A stretch of 6,190 nucleotides of DNA, taken from positions 1-6,190 of the forward strand of contig JAUQXG010000528.1 in the NCBI GenBank assembly GCA_030834765.1. Reading direction: 5' to 3'. The translations under genes were made by a program, and so were the position numbers. A model generated the notes under the pieces. It did no database searches. It worked only from the letters and a program-made list of their open reading frames with translations, and had not been told where the DNA came from. Positions 1-5,092 of this stretch are shown here, in pieces; positions within the stretch are counted from its first letter, which is position 1; the number at the start of each line of letters is the position of its first letter. Origin of the DNA: Lutispora sp. (GTDB lineage Bacteria > Bacillota > Clostridia > Lutisporales > Lutisporaceae).

Positions 1-178
1 CTACGGAAACATTAAAATACTCAGCTATAGTTGGCAGGAGAGTAATATCTGGCATTGTTGTACCAGTCTCCCATTTACTAACAGATTGGAAGGATATACC
101 TAATACATCTGCTAAATCCTGCTGCCCAATTCCTTTATCTTTCCTCAATTCAGCAATTTTAAGTTTAACTGTTGTCAT
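1..178 (-). CDS. XRE-family helix-turn-helix regulator, N-terminal part
   Basis: This is a DNA-binding repressor-type protein of the Cro/CI (HTH_3) family, and 59 residues are visible before the gene leaves the window. It begins MTTVKLKIAELRKDKGIG. Helices 2 and 3 of the HTH cover about residues 19-37 (QQDLADVLGISFQSVSKWE), followed by the family-typical GTTMPDITLLPTIAEYFNVS. The start at 178 is supported by an AAGGAGG ribosome binding site at 186-192, 7 bases upstream. Clostridial proteins with this N-terminus often carry a C-terminal zinc-ribbon, methyltransferase or sensor domain, but that part is not in view, so the regulated genes cannot be named. The upstream promoter contains a palindrome that may be an autoregulatory operator. 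The family call is secure; the function beyond DNA binding is unknown. Confidence 0.9.
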   Translation of the reverse strand, partial: MTTVKLKIAELRKDKGIGQQDLADVLGISFQSVSKWETGTTMPDITLLPTIAEYFNVSV

Positions 179-202
179 ATAAAGACCTCCTTGAATTTTA
201 TG

Positions 203-231
203 ACTTTAGGTTAACATGACCTTTCAATCAA
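203..231 (-). promoter_or_regulatory. Promoter of the XRE gene with candidate operator
   Basis: Read on the minus strand, TTGATT (226-231) and TAAAGT (203-208) are separated by 17 bases and lie just upstream of the XRE ribosome binding site. The spacer holds the imperfect palindrome AGGTCATGTTAACCT (208-222). Its arms AGGTCA and TAACCT match in 5 of 6 positions. XRE repressors often bind such sites in their own promoters, so autoregulation is a reasonable inference. The -10 box is a poor match to consensus. Confidence 0.4.
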
Positions 232-531
232 ACCCATAACGCAGCACGCGAATGAACTCGCATATTAGTTGAAGAAAGCAATTCTTACTTGAGCTTATAA
301 CAATGATACCCAATATAAGAAAATTAGCTACTGTAAATTGTACGAGCACAATCTAACCTAAGCCTTCCTTATAAAAATATAATGTGGCTTTCAAATAAGG
401 CTTTATTTCATTATATACACTATTTCGATGCATGAATAGAAAAAATAATCTGAGCTAGTTACATGTTATTAAAAAAACGCTGTAACAAAGATGATTTCAG
501 GTAGTCTTATATATGAGAGTAAAGTGAAAGC
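232..531. other. Intergenic stretch with no recognisable gene
   Basis: I translated parts of both strands and saw no reading frame with a ribosome binding site or a recognisable protein family. There are only weak short inverted repeats, such as AAGCCTT (360-366) with AAGGCTT (397-403). These are too far apart to be a good terminator. The stretch looks like decayed sequence next to the sigma factor remnant. Confidence 0.5.
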
Positions 532-648
532 GTGGCTAATTTTAATGATATATACATTGAATATTTTAAGGATGTCTATCAGTATGTATTATCGCTATGC
601 AGAAATGAAACTATTGCAGAGGAGGTAACAGAGGAAACCTTTTTCTAA
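532..648 (+). pseudogene. Remnant of an ECF-type sigma-70 factor (region 2 only)
   Basis: From a GTG at 532 the frame reads 38 residues to a TAA at 646-648. The key stretches are FNDIYIEYFKDVYQYVLSLC and then RNETIAEEVTEETFF. This is the typical start of an ECF sigma factor: region 2.1 (IYxEYFKDVYxYVLSLC), then the AEEVTxETF segment of region 2.2. Intact family members continue for roughly 120-150 more residues through region 4, and none of that is present. No convincing ribosome binding site precedes the GTG. After the stop, another frame (653-721) gives MKCNTADFEQKLVNYV and a stop. This faintly resembles the start of a zinc-finger anti-sigma factor, but it is too short to call. I infer a gene broken by deletion. 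A very small intact peptide is less likely. Confidence 0.6.
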
Positions 649-736
649 TGAAATGAAGTGCAATACAGCAGATTTTGAGCAAAAATTAGTAAACTATGTA
701 TTTAAATTAAGGAATTAACACAGGTACTTGATGATT

Positions 737-777
737 GAACTTCAAAGGGTTAAAGCTTTGAAGTTCTTATATTTTCT
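737..777 (+). terminator. Hairpin terminator between sigma remnant and LapA-like gene
   Basis: GAACTTCAAAG (737-747) and CTTTGAAGTTC (756-766) form a perfect 11-bp stem with an 8-base loop. The stem is followed on the plus strand by T-rich TTATATTTTCT. On the minus strand there is no U-run after the stem. It therefore fits best as the terminator of the decayed plus-strand sigma operon, though it may also slow transcripts of the LapA-like gene, whose stop lies 10 bases away. Confidence 0.65.
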
Positions 778-1195
778 ATAAAGAATTTGTTTCAGTTGCA
801 GAGATCTTATTCATCTGTTTTACTTCGATATTAAGTTCGTTTATTTGTTCCTTTAAAGCTTTGTTTCTAGCTTCTAAATCTTGTATTTGGGTTTTGAAAA
901 TTTCATTTTCTGTCTTTAAAACGATGCTTTCATTTTTATGAGTTTCAATCTCGCTTTGAAAATTCTTTGCTTTTTTTGTTAGTACCCTATTACCATGGCT
1001 TAGTGTGAATTCTTTTTTTAAGCCTAATAAAGTTACAATAATAGCTCCTATAATTGTGGATATAAAAATGATAAGAGCCAAGGAAATGCTAATATTTGCA
1101 GAAAAGAAATTAACAGATATTATTGTAGAATTCTGAATGCCAAATATTGCTACTACGATAGCGAAGATTAAAGAAATGATAAAGCCAATCCTCAT
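776..1195 (-). CDS. LapA/DUF1049-type membrane protein with coiled-coil tail
   Basis: This is a 139-residue integral membrane protein of the LapA (DUF1049) type. Two hydrophobic segments are visible, at about residues 4-22 and 38-60. Between them is the family-typical short stretch QNSTIISVNFFSANISISLA, in which Asn and alternating beta residues precede the second membrane span. The C-terminal half (about 75-130) is highly charged, with a heptad-like spacing of Leu/Ile (IVLKTENEIFKTQIQDLEAR), so a cytoplasmic coiled coil is likely. In Gram-negatives LapA works in lipopolysaccharide assembly. That role cannot apply in a Firmicute, where the function is unknown. The start is supported by AAAGGGGG at 1206-1213, 10 bases upstream. 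The gene is monocistronic on the minus strand and stops with TAG. Confidence 0.85.
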   Translation of the reverse strand: MRIGFIISLIFAIVVAIFGIQNSTIISVNFFSANISISLALIIFISTIIGAIIVTLLGLKKEFTLSHGNRVLTKKAKNFQSEIETHKNESIVLKTENEIFKTQIQDLEARNKALKEQINELNIEVKQMNKISATETNSL

Positions 1196-1231
1196 TGAAG
1201 AATATCCCCCTTTGTTTACTATATTTATTCA

Positions 1232-1260
1232 AATATACCATGTTTATATTTTTTTGTAAA
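1232..1260 (-). promoter_or_regulatory. Sigma-A type promoter of the LapA-like gene
   Basis: On the minus strand, TTTACA (1255-1260) and TATATT (1232-1237) are separated by exactly 17 bases. They lie about 20 bases before the ribosome binding site of the LapA-like gene. Both boxes differ from consensus at only one position each. A short inverted repeat, ACTACA (1282-1287) with TGTAGT (1294-1299), lies just upstream of the -35 and could be a regulatory site. Confidence 0.65.
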
Positions 1261-1487
1261 TATAATCCTTTGTTATCCATAACTACACTGCAATGTAGTG
1301 TCGAATAAAGCCAACAGCACTGTTATGCATATGGGTTATTATGTGAATCTGAGAGGATCATTCTATTTTGAAATGGGTTTAAGGAAAGTATATAAAATAG
1401 GCAAAAATAAAAATAGATTTAAATTGCACTATATGAGTTTGTTGTTGTAAAATATACAGTACTATATATGAAGTTATTGAAACAAAA
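1261..1487. other. Divergent intergenic region upstream of the kinase
   Basis: This is the gap between the LapA-like promoter and the kinase gene. It holds the ACTACA/TGTAGT inverted repeat (1282-1299). A weak plus-strand promoter may lie at 1442-1470, with TTGTTG, 17 bases and TATATG. A 41-codon open frame (1325-1450, beginning MHMGYYVNLRGSFYFEMG) has no ribosome binding site and no recognisable relatives, so it is not called as a gene. Confidence 0.4.
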
Positions 1488-1549
1488 GAAGGTGAAGCAT
1501 GTTTTATTATAACATACTTAAGAATTTTAATATGAAAGGAGTTTGGCCA

Positions 1550-2149
1550 ATGGTTGTAGTAGATTCTGTTGTAGGCGCAGGCAAGTCATCTTTGATGGGG
1601 ATATTAGAAAAAGAAGGGTTTATAAGCTTTCCAGAACCAGTATTCGACAATCCTTTGCTTGAAAAGTTTTATCATAATAGGGAGAGGTATAGCTTTCCTC
1701 TGCAAATATTCTTTTTAAATCGAAGGTTTAAGCATATAAAAGAAGCTTCCATGATAGAAAATTCAATCATGGATAGATCAATATACGGAGATGTCATATT
1801 TGCCCGTATGCTCCATGAAAACGGAGAAATGTCAAATGAAGAATTTGATTTATATATAGAATTATTTGAAAACATGATACAACACTGCCATCCTCCAAAG
1901 CTTATGATTTATCTTGAATGTTCAGTTGACTTAGCAATGAAGAGAATAAAAAAGCGAGGAAGATCTTATGAGCTTATTGTAGAAAGAGAATATTGGGAGC
2001 GATTAAATGAAAATTACAGAGAGTATTTTTCCCAGTACAGTTTTTCTCCAATATTAAAAATTAATATAGATAATATAGACTTTGAAAATAATCTAAAGGA
2101 TAGAGAATATATATTAAACTTAATAAAAGAAAGGCTAAAAACATTATAA
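1550..2149 (+). CDS. Deoxynucleoside kinase (dAK/dGK/dCK family)
   Basis: This enzyme phosphorylates a deoxynucleoside with ATP in the salvage pathway for dNTPs; which base it prefers cannot be read from the sequence. With the chosen start it has 199 residues, near the usual family length. The P-loop is DSVVGAGKSS (residues 5-14). PEPV follows at 28-31, where the Glu is the family's catalytic base, then the DRS motif at 75-77 and the Arg-rich lid KRIKKRGRSYE at 131-141. The P-loop has Ser6 where the usual GxxGxGKS pattern has its first Gly. An in-frame ATG at 1499 would add 17 residues, but the ATG at 1550 has AAAGGAG (1535-1541) 8 bases upstream and puts the first beta strand at the very N-terminus, as in relatives. 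No clear terminator follows. Confidence 0.9.
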   Translation: MVVVDSVVGAGKSSLMGILEKEGFISFPEPVFDNPLLEKFYHNRERYSFPLQIFFLNRRFKHIKEASMIENSIMDRSIYGDVIFARMLHENGEMSNEEFDLYIELFENMIQHCHPPKLMIYLECSVDLAMKRIKKRGRSYELIVEREYWERLNENYREYFSQYSFSPILKINIDNIDFENNLKDREYILNLIKERLKTL

Positions 2150-2207
2150 ATTACCTGAGTAGCAGAGCAGAAATGATGTAATCATATGTAAAACAATATA
2201 TATGTAG

Positions 2208-2213
2208 TATAAT
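2208..2213 (+). promoter_or_regulatory. Candidate -10 box of the ferritin-like gene
   Basis: A perfect TATAAT at 2208-2213 lies about 24 bases before the ribosome binding site of the ferritin-like gene. The -35 region is poor (ATGTAA at 2186-2191 would be 16 bases away). The box overlaps the in-frame ATG at 2212. A transcript from this promoter would start near 2220 and could not use that ATG, which supports the start at 2251. Confidence 0.4.
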
Positions 2214-2250
2214 GAAATTAAGGGTAAATATAGAAAGAGGAGATGGATTT

Positions 2251-2736
2251 ATGAATGTTTTGGAATTTGCAATAAATATGGAACTTGATGGAGAAAAATA
2301 CTACAATGAGCAAGCCAAAATAAATAAAGACAATAGCTTACATAATGTGTTTGTTTTGCTTGCAAAGGAAGAAGGCGAGCATGCCCAAATTTTAAAAAAT
2401 AAGTCTAATGGATTGCCTTACAAATTAGAATATGATGATGCTCTTTCTAAAGTAAAAAACATATTTAAAGACAATGAGGATTTTAAAAGCGAAATAAGTA
2501 AGCTTCCTAGCCAATTAGATTTATATAATTTGGCTTTAGAAAAAGAAAAGCAAAGCATAGAATTATATGAGAAATTTTTAAGTGAAGCAAGTGACGACAG
2601 TGAGAAGGAAATGTTTCAATTTCTAACAAGTCAAGAAAAGAACCACTATGCTATGGTTGAAGTATTGATTTCACTTCTTATGAATGCCAATGAATGGGTT
2701 GAATCTCCTGAATTTGGCATAAGGAAAGATTATTAG
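2251..2736 (+). CDS. Ferritin-like diiron protein (rubrerythrin-type domain, no rubredoxin)
   Basis: This is a 161-residue soluble four-helix protein of the ferritin/rubrerythrin type. Such proteins bind two irons and in anaerobes usually reduce peroxide or handle iron. Putative ligands are placed as in rubrerythrins. E11 and E15 lie in helix 1 (MELDGEKYY), E41xxH44 in helix 2 (KEEGEHAQIL), E99 and E104 in helix 3 (EKEKQSIELYEKF), and E129xxH132 in helix 4 (SQEKNHYAMVEVL). There is no C-terminal rubredoxin with CxxC, so it is a stand-alone domain that would need an external electron donor. The start is set by GAGGAG (2237-2242), 8 bases upstream. An upstream in-frame ATG at 2212 lacks a ribosome binding site and sits in the -10 box. 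The next gene follows after 58 bases with no terminator, so cotranscription is likely. Confidence 0.88.
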   Translation: MNVLEFAINMELDGEKYYNEQAKINKDNSLHNVFVLLAKEEGEHAQILKNKSNGLPYKLEYDDALSKVKNIFKDNEDFKSEISKLPSQLDLYNLALEKEKQSIELYEKFLSEASDDSEKEMFQFLTSQEKNHYAMVEVLISLLMNANEWVESPEFGIRKDY

Positions 2737-2794
2737 CAGCAATCAAAAGAGTCGACTATTGAAATGAATAATATGAAGAAAGGTGTAAAAAGAA

Positions 2795-3142
2795 TTGAAA
2801 GACTTTTTCATAAGAGTTTATAAGATCGTTGCTCAGATACCAGAAGGTAAAGTAGCTACATATGGACAAATCGCGTTATTATTAGGAGAACCGAGAAGCG
2901 CAAGAATAGTGGGCTGGGCGATGAGAGCGGCTCCAGCGCATCTTAGGCTTCCCTGTCATAGGGTAGTGAACAGATTAGGGGAAATGGCACCAGCGTATGT
3001 TTTTGGAACATCAGAAACCCAGAGATCCATATTAGTTCATGAGGGAATTACTTTTAAGAAAAATGGGTGTATAGATTTAGAGGAACATCTGTGGAATGGC
3101 TTGGATTCTGTAAAAAAAGAAAAATTTAAAGAAATAGATTAA
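2795..3142 (+). CDS. Single-domain MGMT-family protein (alkylguanine DNA methyltransferase-like)
   Basis: At 115 residues this is only the DNA-binding/active-site domain of O6-alkylguanine-DNA alkyltransferase; the N-terminal domain of Ada/Ogt is absent. Visible features are VYKIVAQIPEGKVATYGQIA (residues 8-27), the recognition-helix region with SARIVGWAMRAAP (35-47), and PCHRVV (53-58). C54 in the PCHR motif is the alkyl-accepting Cys of true methyltransferases. In the ATL (Atl1/YbaZ) proteins, which have the same short layout, this position is usually Trp. The protein may therefore act as a suicide repair enzyme or as a lesion-sensing ATL-like protein. The start is TTG at 2795 with AGGTG (2781-2785) 9 bases upstream. 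An in-frame TAA at 2786-2788 rules out an earlier start. It lies downstream of the ferritin-like gene, consistent with a stress-related transcript. Confidence 0.88.
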   Translation: MKDFFIRVYKIVAQIPEGKVATYGQIALLLGEPRSARIVGWAMRAAPAHLRLPCHRVVNRLGEMAPAYVFGTSETQRSILVHEGITFKKNGCIDLEEHLWNGLDSVKKEKFKEID

Positions 3143-3146
3143 ACTA

Positions 3147-3308
3147 TTATTTATTTTTTTCCGGCTCATAGGCATCCTCTTCATAATCAAATTCTACTTT
3201 TTTAAAAGTAACTTTATTAGTAAAGCTTTTATATGGGTTATTGCTTCTATTTAAATCTTTTAAACGGTCATAATGATCTTCTTCATAGTCAAAGCTCTTT
3301 TTATTCAA
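3147..3308 (-). CDS. Small acidic protein with repeated FDYEED motif, unknown function
   Basis: I do not recognise this family. The frame gives 53 residues from a TTG start, rich in Asp, Glu, Lys, Tyr and Phe, with no membrane segment or Cys. A motif occurs twice: SFDYEEDHYDRLK near the N-terminus and EFDYEEDAYEPEK near the C-terminus, with a basic middle (NKVTFKKV). The TTG at 3308 has AAGGAG (3318-3323) 9 bases upstream. An in-frame ATG at 3326 would add 6 residues, but the binding site would then lie inside the gene and nothing suitable precedes it. An extended -10 promoter sits about 40 bases upstream. It ends 4 bases from the stop of the MGMT-type gene, tail to tail, so the two transcripts probably overlap. 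The start signals and internal repeat argue for a real gene. Confidence 0.6.
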   Translation of the reverse strand: MNKKSFDYEEDHYDRLKDLNRSNNPYKSFTNKVTFKKVEFDYEEDAYEPEKNK

Positions 3309-3344
3309 ATCAAAGCACTCCTTCATATTTATTATATTATTAAT

Positions 3345-3353
3345 ATTATATCA
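3345..3353 (-). promoter_or_regulatory. Extended -10 promoter of the small acidic protein gene
   Basis: On the minus strand TGATATAAT (3345-3353) is a perfect extended -10 element (TGnTATAAT). The matching -35 region is A-rich and not consensus, as is common for extended -10 promoters. A start near 3338 would give a leader of about 30 bases that contains the AAGGAG site but leaves the ATG at 3326 too close to the 5' end. Confidence 0.5.
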
Positions 3354-3453
3354 TAAAATAATAATTTTTTTAGATTTACATAATATAATTGAGAAATTTG
3401 AAGATAAACATATTTAGTGGGATTTTAAAAACAAATTTCGTTTATTTCTAGGT

Positions 3454-3482
3454 TTGATAAAACTAAAAAAATAAATTATAAT
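3454..3482 (+). promoter_or_regulatory. Strong sigma-A type promoter upstream of the structured RNA
   Basis: TTGATA (3454-3459) and TATAAT (3477-3482) are separated by exactly 17 bases. This is the best plus-strand promoter match noticed in the window. It predicts a start near 3489. The only long features downstream before a terminator are a direct repeat and a foldable RNA, and no convincing protein frame follows, so the transcript is likely non-coding. Confidence 0.65.
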
Positions 3483-3484
3483 TA

Positions 3485-3536
3485 AAACATGAAATCCTGA
3501 TACATGATTTAATTGACTGAAACATGATATCCTGAT
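3485..3536 (+). repeat. 17-bp imperfect direct repeat at the RNA 5' end
   Basis: AAACATGAAATCCTGAT (3485-3501) recurs as AAACATGATATCCTGAT (3520-3536) with one mismatch, 35 bases start to start. A shorter ACATGATTT lies between them. The first copy spans the predicted transcription start, so it may be an operator. Alternatively its CCTGATA (3496-3502) can pair with TATCAGG (3610-3616) inside the RNA. Confidence 0.55.
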
Positions 3537-3549
3537 TTTCTGGAATATG

Positions 3550-3757
3550 CGTCAAGCCTTTAATTTGAACCTACATTACATTTTGGGGAGTTTTATATTA
3601 TGTAGATTATATCAGGCCCATAGTAAGTCTAATTTTAGCAGGGGAAGATAGAAGCTCATTTGCGAATTCCCACCTATCAATAGATAGGTGTCAAATTCAA
3701 GGCAACGGTATTTTGGGCAAAAGATGATTAAGAGAGGTATTCATACCTCTCTTTCTT
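3550..3757 (+). ncRNA. Putative free-standing structured small RNA, family not assigned
   Basis: The segment folds by eye into a closed multi-helix RNA. GCCTTTAATTTGA (3556-3568) pairs with TCAAATTCAAGGC (3691-3703) in 12 of 13 positions, closing about 120 bases. Inside are CTACAT (3571-3576) with ATGTAG (3600-3605), GGGAA (3642-3646) with TTCCC (3667-3671), and CACCTATC (3671-3678) with GATAGGTG (3683-3690) around an AATA loop. That last hairpin abuts the closing stem and could stack on it. GCCCA (3616-3620) could form a pseudoknot with TGGGC (3714-3718). A terminator ends the region. The promoter at 3454-3482 would give a primary transcript of about 270 bases. The next gene has its own promoter, so this is probably not its riboswitch. 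6S-like or another clostridial structured RNA is possible; I cannot tell which. Confidence 0.5.
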
Positions 3758-3758
3758 T
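3731..3758 (+). terminator. Intrinsic terminator of the structured RNA
   Basis: AGAGAGGTAT (3731-3740) and ATACCTCTCT (3743-3752) are perfectly complementary, giving an 8-10 bp GC-containing stem with a tight loop, followed by TTCTTT. It lies about 100 bases before the dUTPase-like gene and upstream of that gene's promoter. It therefore ends the small RNA rather than controlling the gene by attenuation. Confidence 0.75.
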
Positions 3759-3785
3759 GTATATCCAAATATGGAATAAAGTATA

Positions 3786-3814
3786 TTTACATTATAATAA
3801 GAATACTATATACT
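3786..3814 (+). promoter_or_regulatory. Sigma-A type promoter of the dUTPase-like gene
   Basis: TTTACA (3786-3791) and TATACT (3809-3814) are separated by 17 bases, downstream of the terminator and about 33 bases before the ribosome binding site. This makes the dUTPase-like gene an independent transcription unit. Confidence 0.6.
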
Positions 3815-3860
3815 TAATATTAGCATCAGGTAATAATATTGTCTACGAAGGAGTGTTTTT

Positions 3861-4370
3861 ATGCAGTTAAGTCAACTTTTTAAAGTTCAAGAGATCATGG
3901 AAAATAATATAAAGCACTTATCACAAATTGACGAAAATGAACTAGGCAAGGAAAATATATTTGATTTAAGGTTTTTAGCTTTACAAGTTAAAGTAGGTGA
4001 ATTGGCGAACCTAACAAAGTGTTATAAATATACAAGAATGAAAGAGGATATACCAAAAGATAAGATTATGTTTCGCTTCATTGATGCAATGCAGTTTTTT
4101 CTATCTATTGGGAATCAATTTGAATTCAATATTATCAATTTAGATGCGGTAAATAAAATATCAACTGAACAAAGCCTTGTAAAGGCTTTTAGCGGAATAT
4201 TCGATGATATAAAAGATTTAAAATATGCTATTAGAATAGATAACTATGTTGATTCTTTAAATATTTATATTAAGCTTTTTACAGAATTTATCAATTTAGG
4301 AAAACTGCTTGGACTGACATTTGAAGAAGTATATGATTATTATTTAGAGCAGGGAACACAAGTATTATAG
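3861..4370 (+). CDS. dUTPase_2-like all-alpha protein, probably catalytically degenerate
   Basis: This 169-residue protein has the layout of the dimeric, MazG-related dUTPase_2 family, which hydrolyses dUTP to dUMP. It begins with the LSQLFKVQEIMENNI helix, then LALQVKVGELANLTKCYKY (residues 39-57), FIDAMQFFLSIG (73-84) and a C-terminal LGLTFEEVYDYYLEQ. Active members have four acidic metal ligands, ExxE in the ELAN helix and ExxD in the next. Here the first pair reads K44-V-G-E47 and the second R72-F-I-D75, so each motif has lost its first Glu to a basic residue. The usual C-terminal K/N/RQ tail is also missing. I infer a non-catalytic or altered protein. AAGGAG (3848-3853) lies 7 bases upstream. 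It has its own promoter and a strong terminator, so it is monocistronic. Confidence 0.75.
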   Translation: MQLSQLFKVQEIMENNIKHLSQIDENELGKENIFDLRFLALQVKVGELANLTKCYKYTRMKEDIPKDKIMFRFIDAMQFFLSIGNQFEFNIINLDAVNKISTEQSLVKAFSGIFDDIKDLKYAIRIDNYVDSLNIYIKLFTEFINLGKLLGLTFEEVYDYYLEQGTQVL

Positions 4371-4376
4371 ATTTAT

Positions 4377-4431
4377 AAAAATTCACAAAAAAACTTGATG
4401 ATTTATCATCAAGTTTTTTTGTGAATTTTTT
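4377..4431. terminator. Perfect 25-bp stem bidirectional terminator
   Basis: The arms 4377-4401 and 4406-4430 are exact reverse complements (25 bp) around a TTTA loop. The GC-bearing core is CTTGATGA with TCATCAAG (4394-4401 and 4406-4413). It is flanked by A7/T7 and then by TTCAC/GTGAA and further A/T runs. It sits 6 bases after the stop of the dUTPase-like gene and can terminate on both strands. The length of the perfect stem is unusual for a simple terminator. Confidence 0.85.
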
Positions 4432-4529
4432 GCCATTATACGATAAATTTTCAAGAAGGATTTCATTTTGCTTTGTAGAATCTATATCATTAGGTTTATT
4501 TTTATTATTCTGAAGGTTTAGGTGATTTT

Positions 4530-5063
4530 ATGTTAACAGTAAATATTATTGATGAAGCCCTTATTTTTAAAGATATAAAAAAAGAAAACTTGAAGGAACT
4601 TCTTCATATTTACAATAATACAGAAGAATATATGTATGCTACTGGTATTGATAGGCAGATGACCTTTGATGATATCAGTCAAAAATATCTTGAAGTATTA
4701 GTAAATAGTCATGAATTTTTTGCAGGCATCTTTATAGCTGATACAGATTCTATGATTGGTGCCATTAAAGGAAGAATTGATTATGAGAATATGCAGCAAG
4801 CTTGGATCATGTCGCTCCTAATAAAAAAGGAGTATCAAGGTTTAGGGATAGGCAAAAGAGCCGTTGACAATATGATTAATTGCTTATATAAAAGGTATGA
4901 TGTCAATACATGCTTTACAGGAGTTATTTCAGGCAATTCTATCGGAATGAATTTTTGGGGCAAGGTCGGATTTAATTACATTAGGACCATAGATCAGTAC
5001 ATTAGACTGAATGGACAATATAGAGACTATATCATTATGAAAAAAGAAGCATTAAAAAACTAA
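4530..5063 (+). CDS. GNAT-family N-acetyltransferase
   Basis: This is a 177-residue acetyl-CoA-dependent acetyltransferase of the GNAT fold; the acceptor is unknown. The acetyl-CoA binding motif A is clear: the beta-4 strand AWIMSLLI (residues 91-98) is followed by KKEYQGLGIGKRAVDNM (99-115), which contains the Q-x-x-G-x-G loop at 103-108. The C-terminal part has GNSIGMNFWGKVGFNYIRT, the usual helix-strand with a GF turn that packs against the cofactor. The N-terminal 60 residues are helical and variable. The start is set by AGGTGA at 4520-4525, 4 bases before the ATG. It is preceded by the terminator at 4377-4431, so it should have its own promoter, but I see no good match in 4432-4519. It ends inside a terminator shared with the convergent transglycosylase gene. 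Confidence 0.88.
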   Translation: MLTVNIIDEALIFKDIKKENLKELLHIYNNTEEYMYATGIDRQMTFDDISQKYLEVLVNSHEFFAGIFIADTDSMIGAIKGRIDYENMQQAWIMSLLIKKEYQGLGIGKRAVDNMINCLYKRYDVNTCFTGVISGNSIGMNFWGKVGFNYIRTIDQYIRLNGQYRDYIIMKKEALKN

Positions 5064-5092
5064 ATCGACTTTTCTAAGTCGATTTAGTTTTT
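5055..5092. terminator. Shared bidirectional terminator of convergent genes
   Basis: Arms 5055-5071 and 5076-5092 are perfect 17-bp complements around a TTCT loop, with core CTAAATCGACTT. A-runs and T-runs at the ends serve both directions. The stem contains the TAA of the acetyltransferase gene (5061-5063) and the first bases of the transglycosylase stop (5091-5093). Confidence 0.85.

Noticed and set aside
1325..1450. 41-codon frame beginning MHMGYYVNLRGSFYFEMG
   Set aside because: It has no ribosome binding site or known relative, and open frames of this length are common by chance in such AT-rich DNA.
1672..1875. 67-codon minus-strand frame
   Set aside because: It lies wholly inside the deoxynucleoside kinase gene in antisense and has no start signals.
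2170..2185. ATGAT/ATCAT inverted repeat upstream of the ferritin-like gene as a PerR or Fur box
   Set aside because: It does not match the PerR or Fur consensus, and five-base arms are expected by chance here.
2212..2250. Upstream start for the ferritin-like gene
   Set aside because: The ATG overlaps a TATAAT box and has no ribosome binding site; the ATG at 2251 has both the signal and the family-typical N-terminus.
3133..3160. Weak hairpin AATAG/CTATT with a T-run between the MGMT-type and small acidic genes
   Set aside because: Five AT-rich pairs are too weak to call a terminator, so read-through between the convergent genes seems likely.
3688..3870. 60-codon plus-strand frame starting at GTG
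   Set aside because: It runs through the terminator hairpin and the promoter of the next gene, has no ribosome binding site, overlaps the next start and resembles no family.
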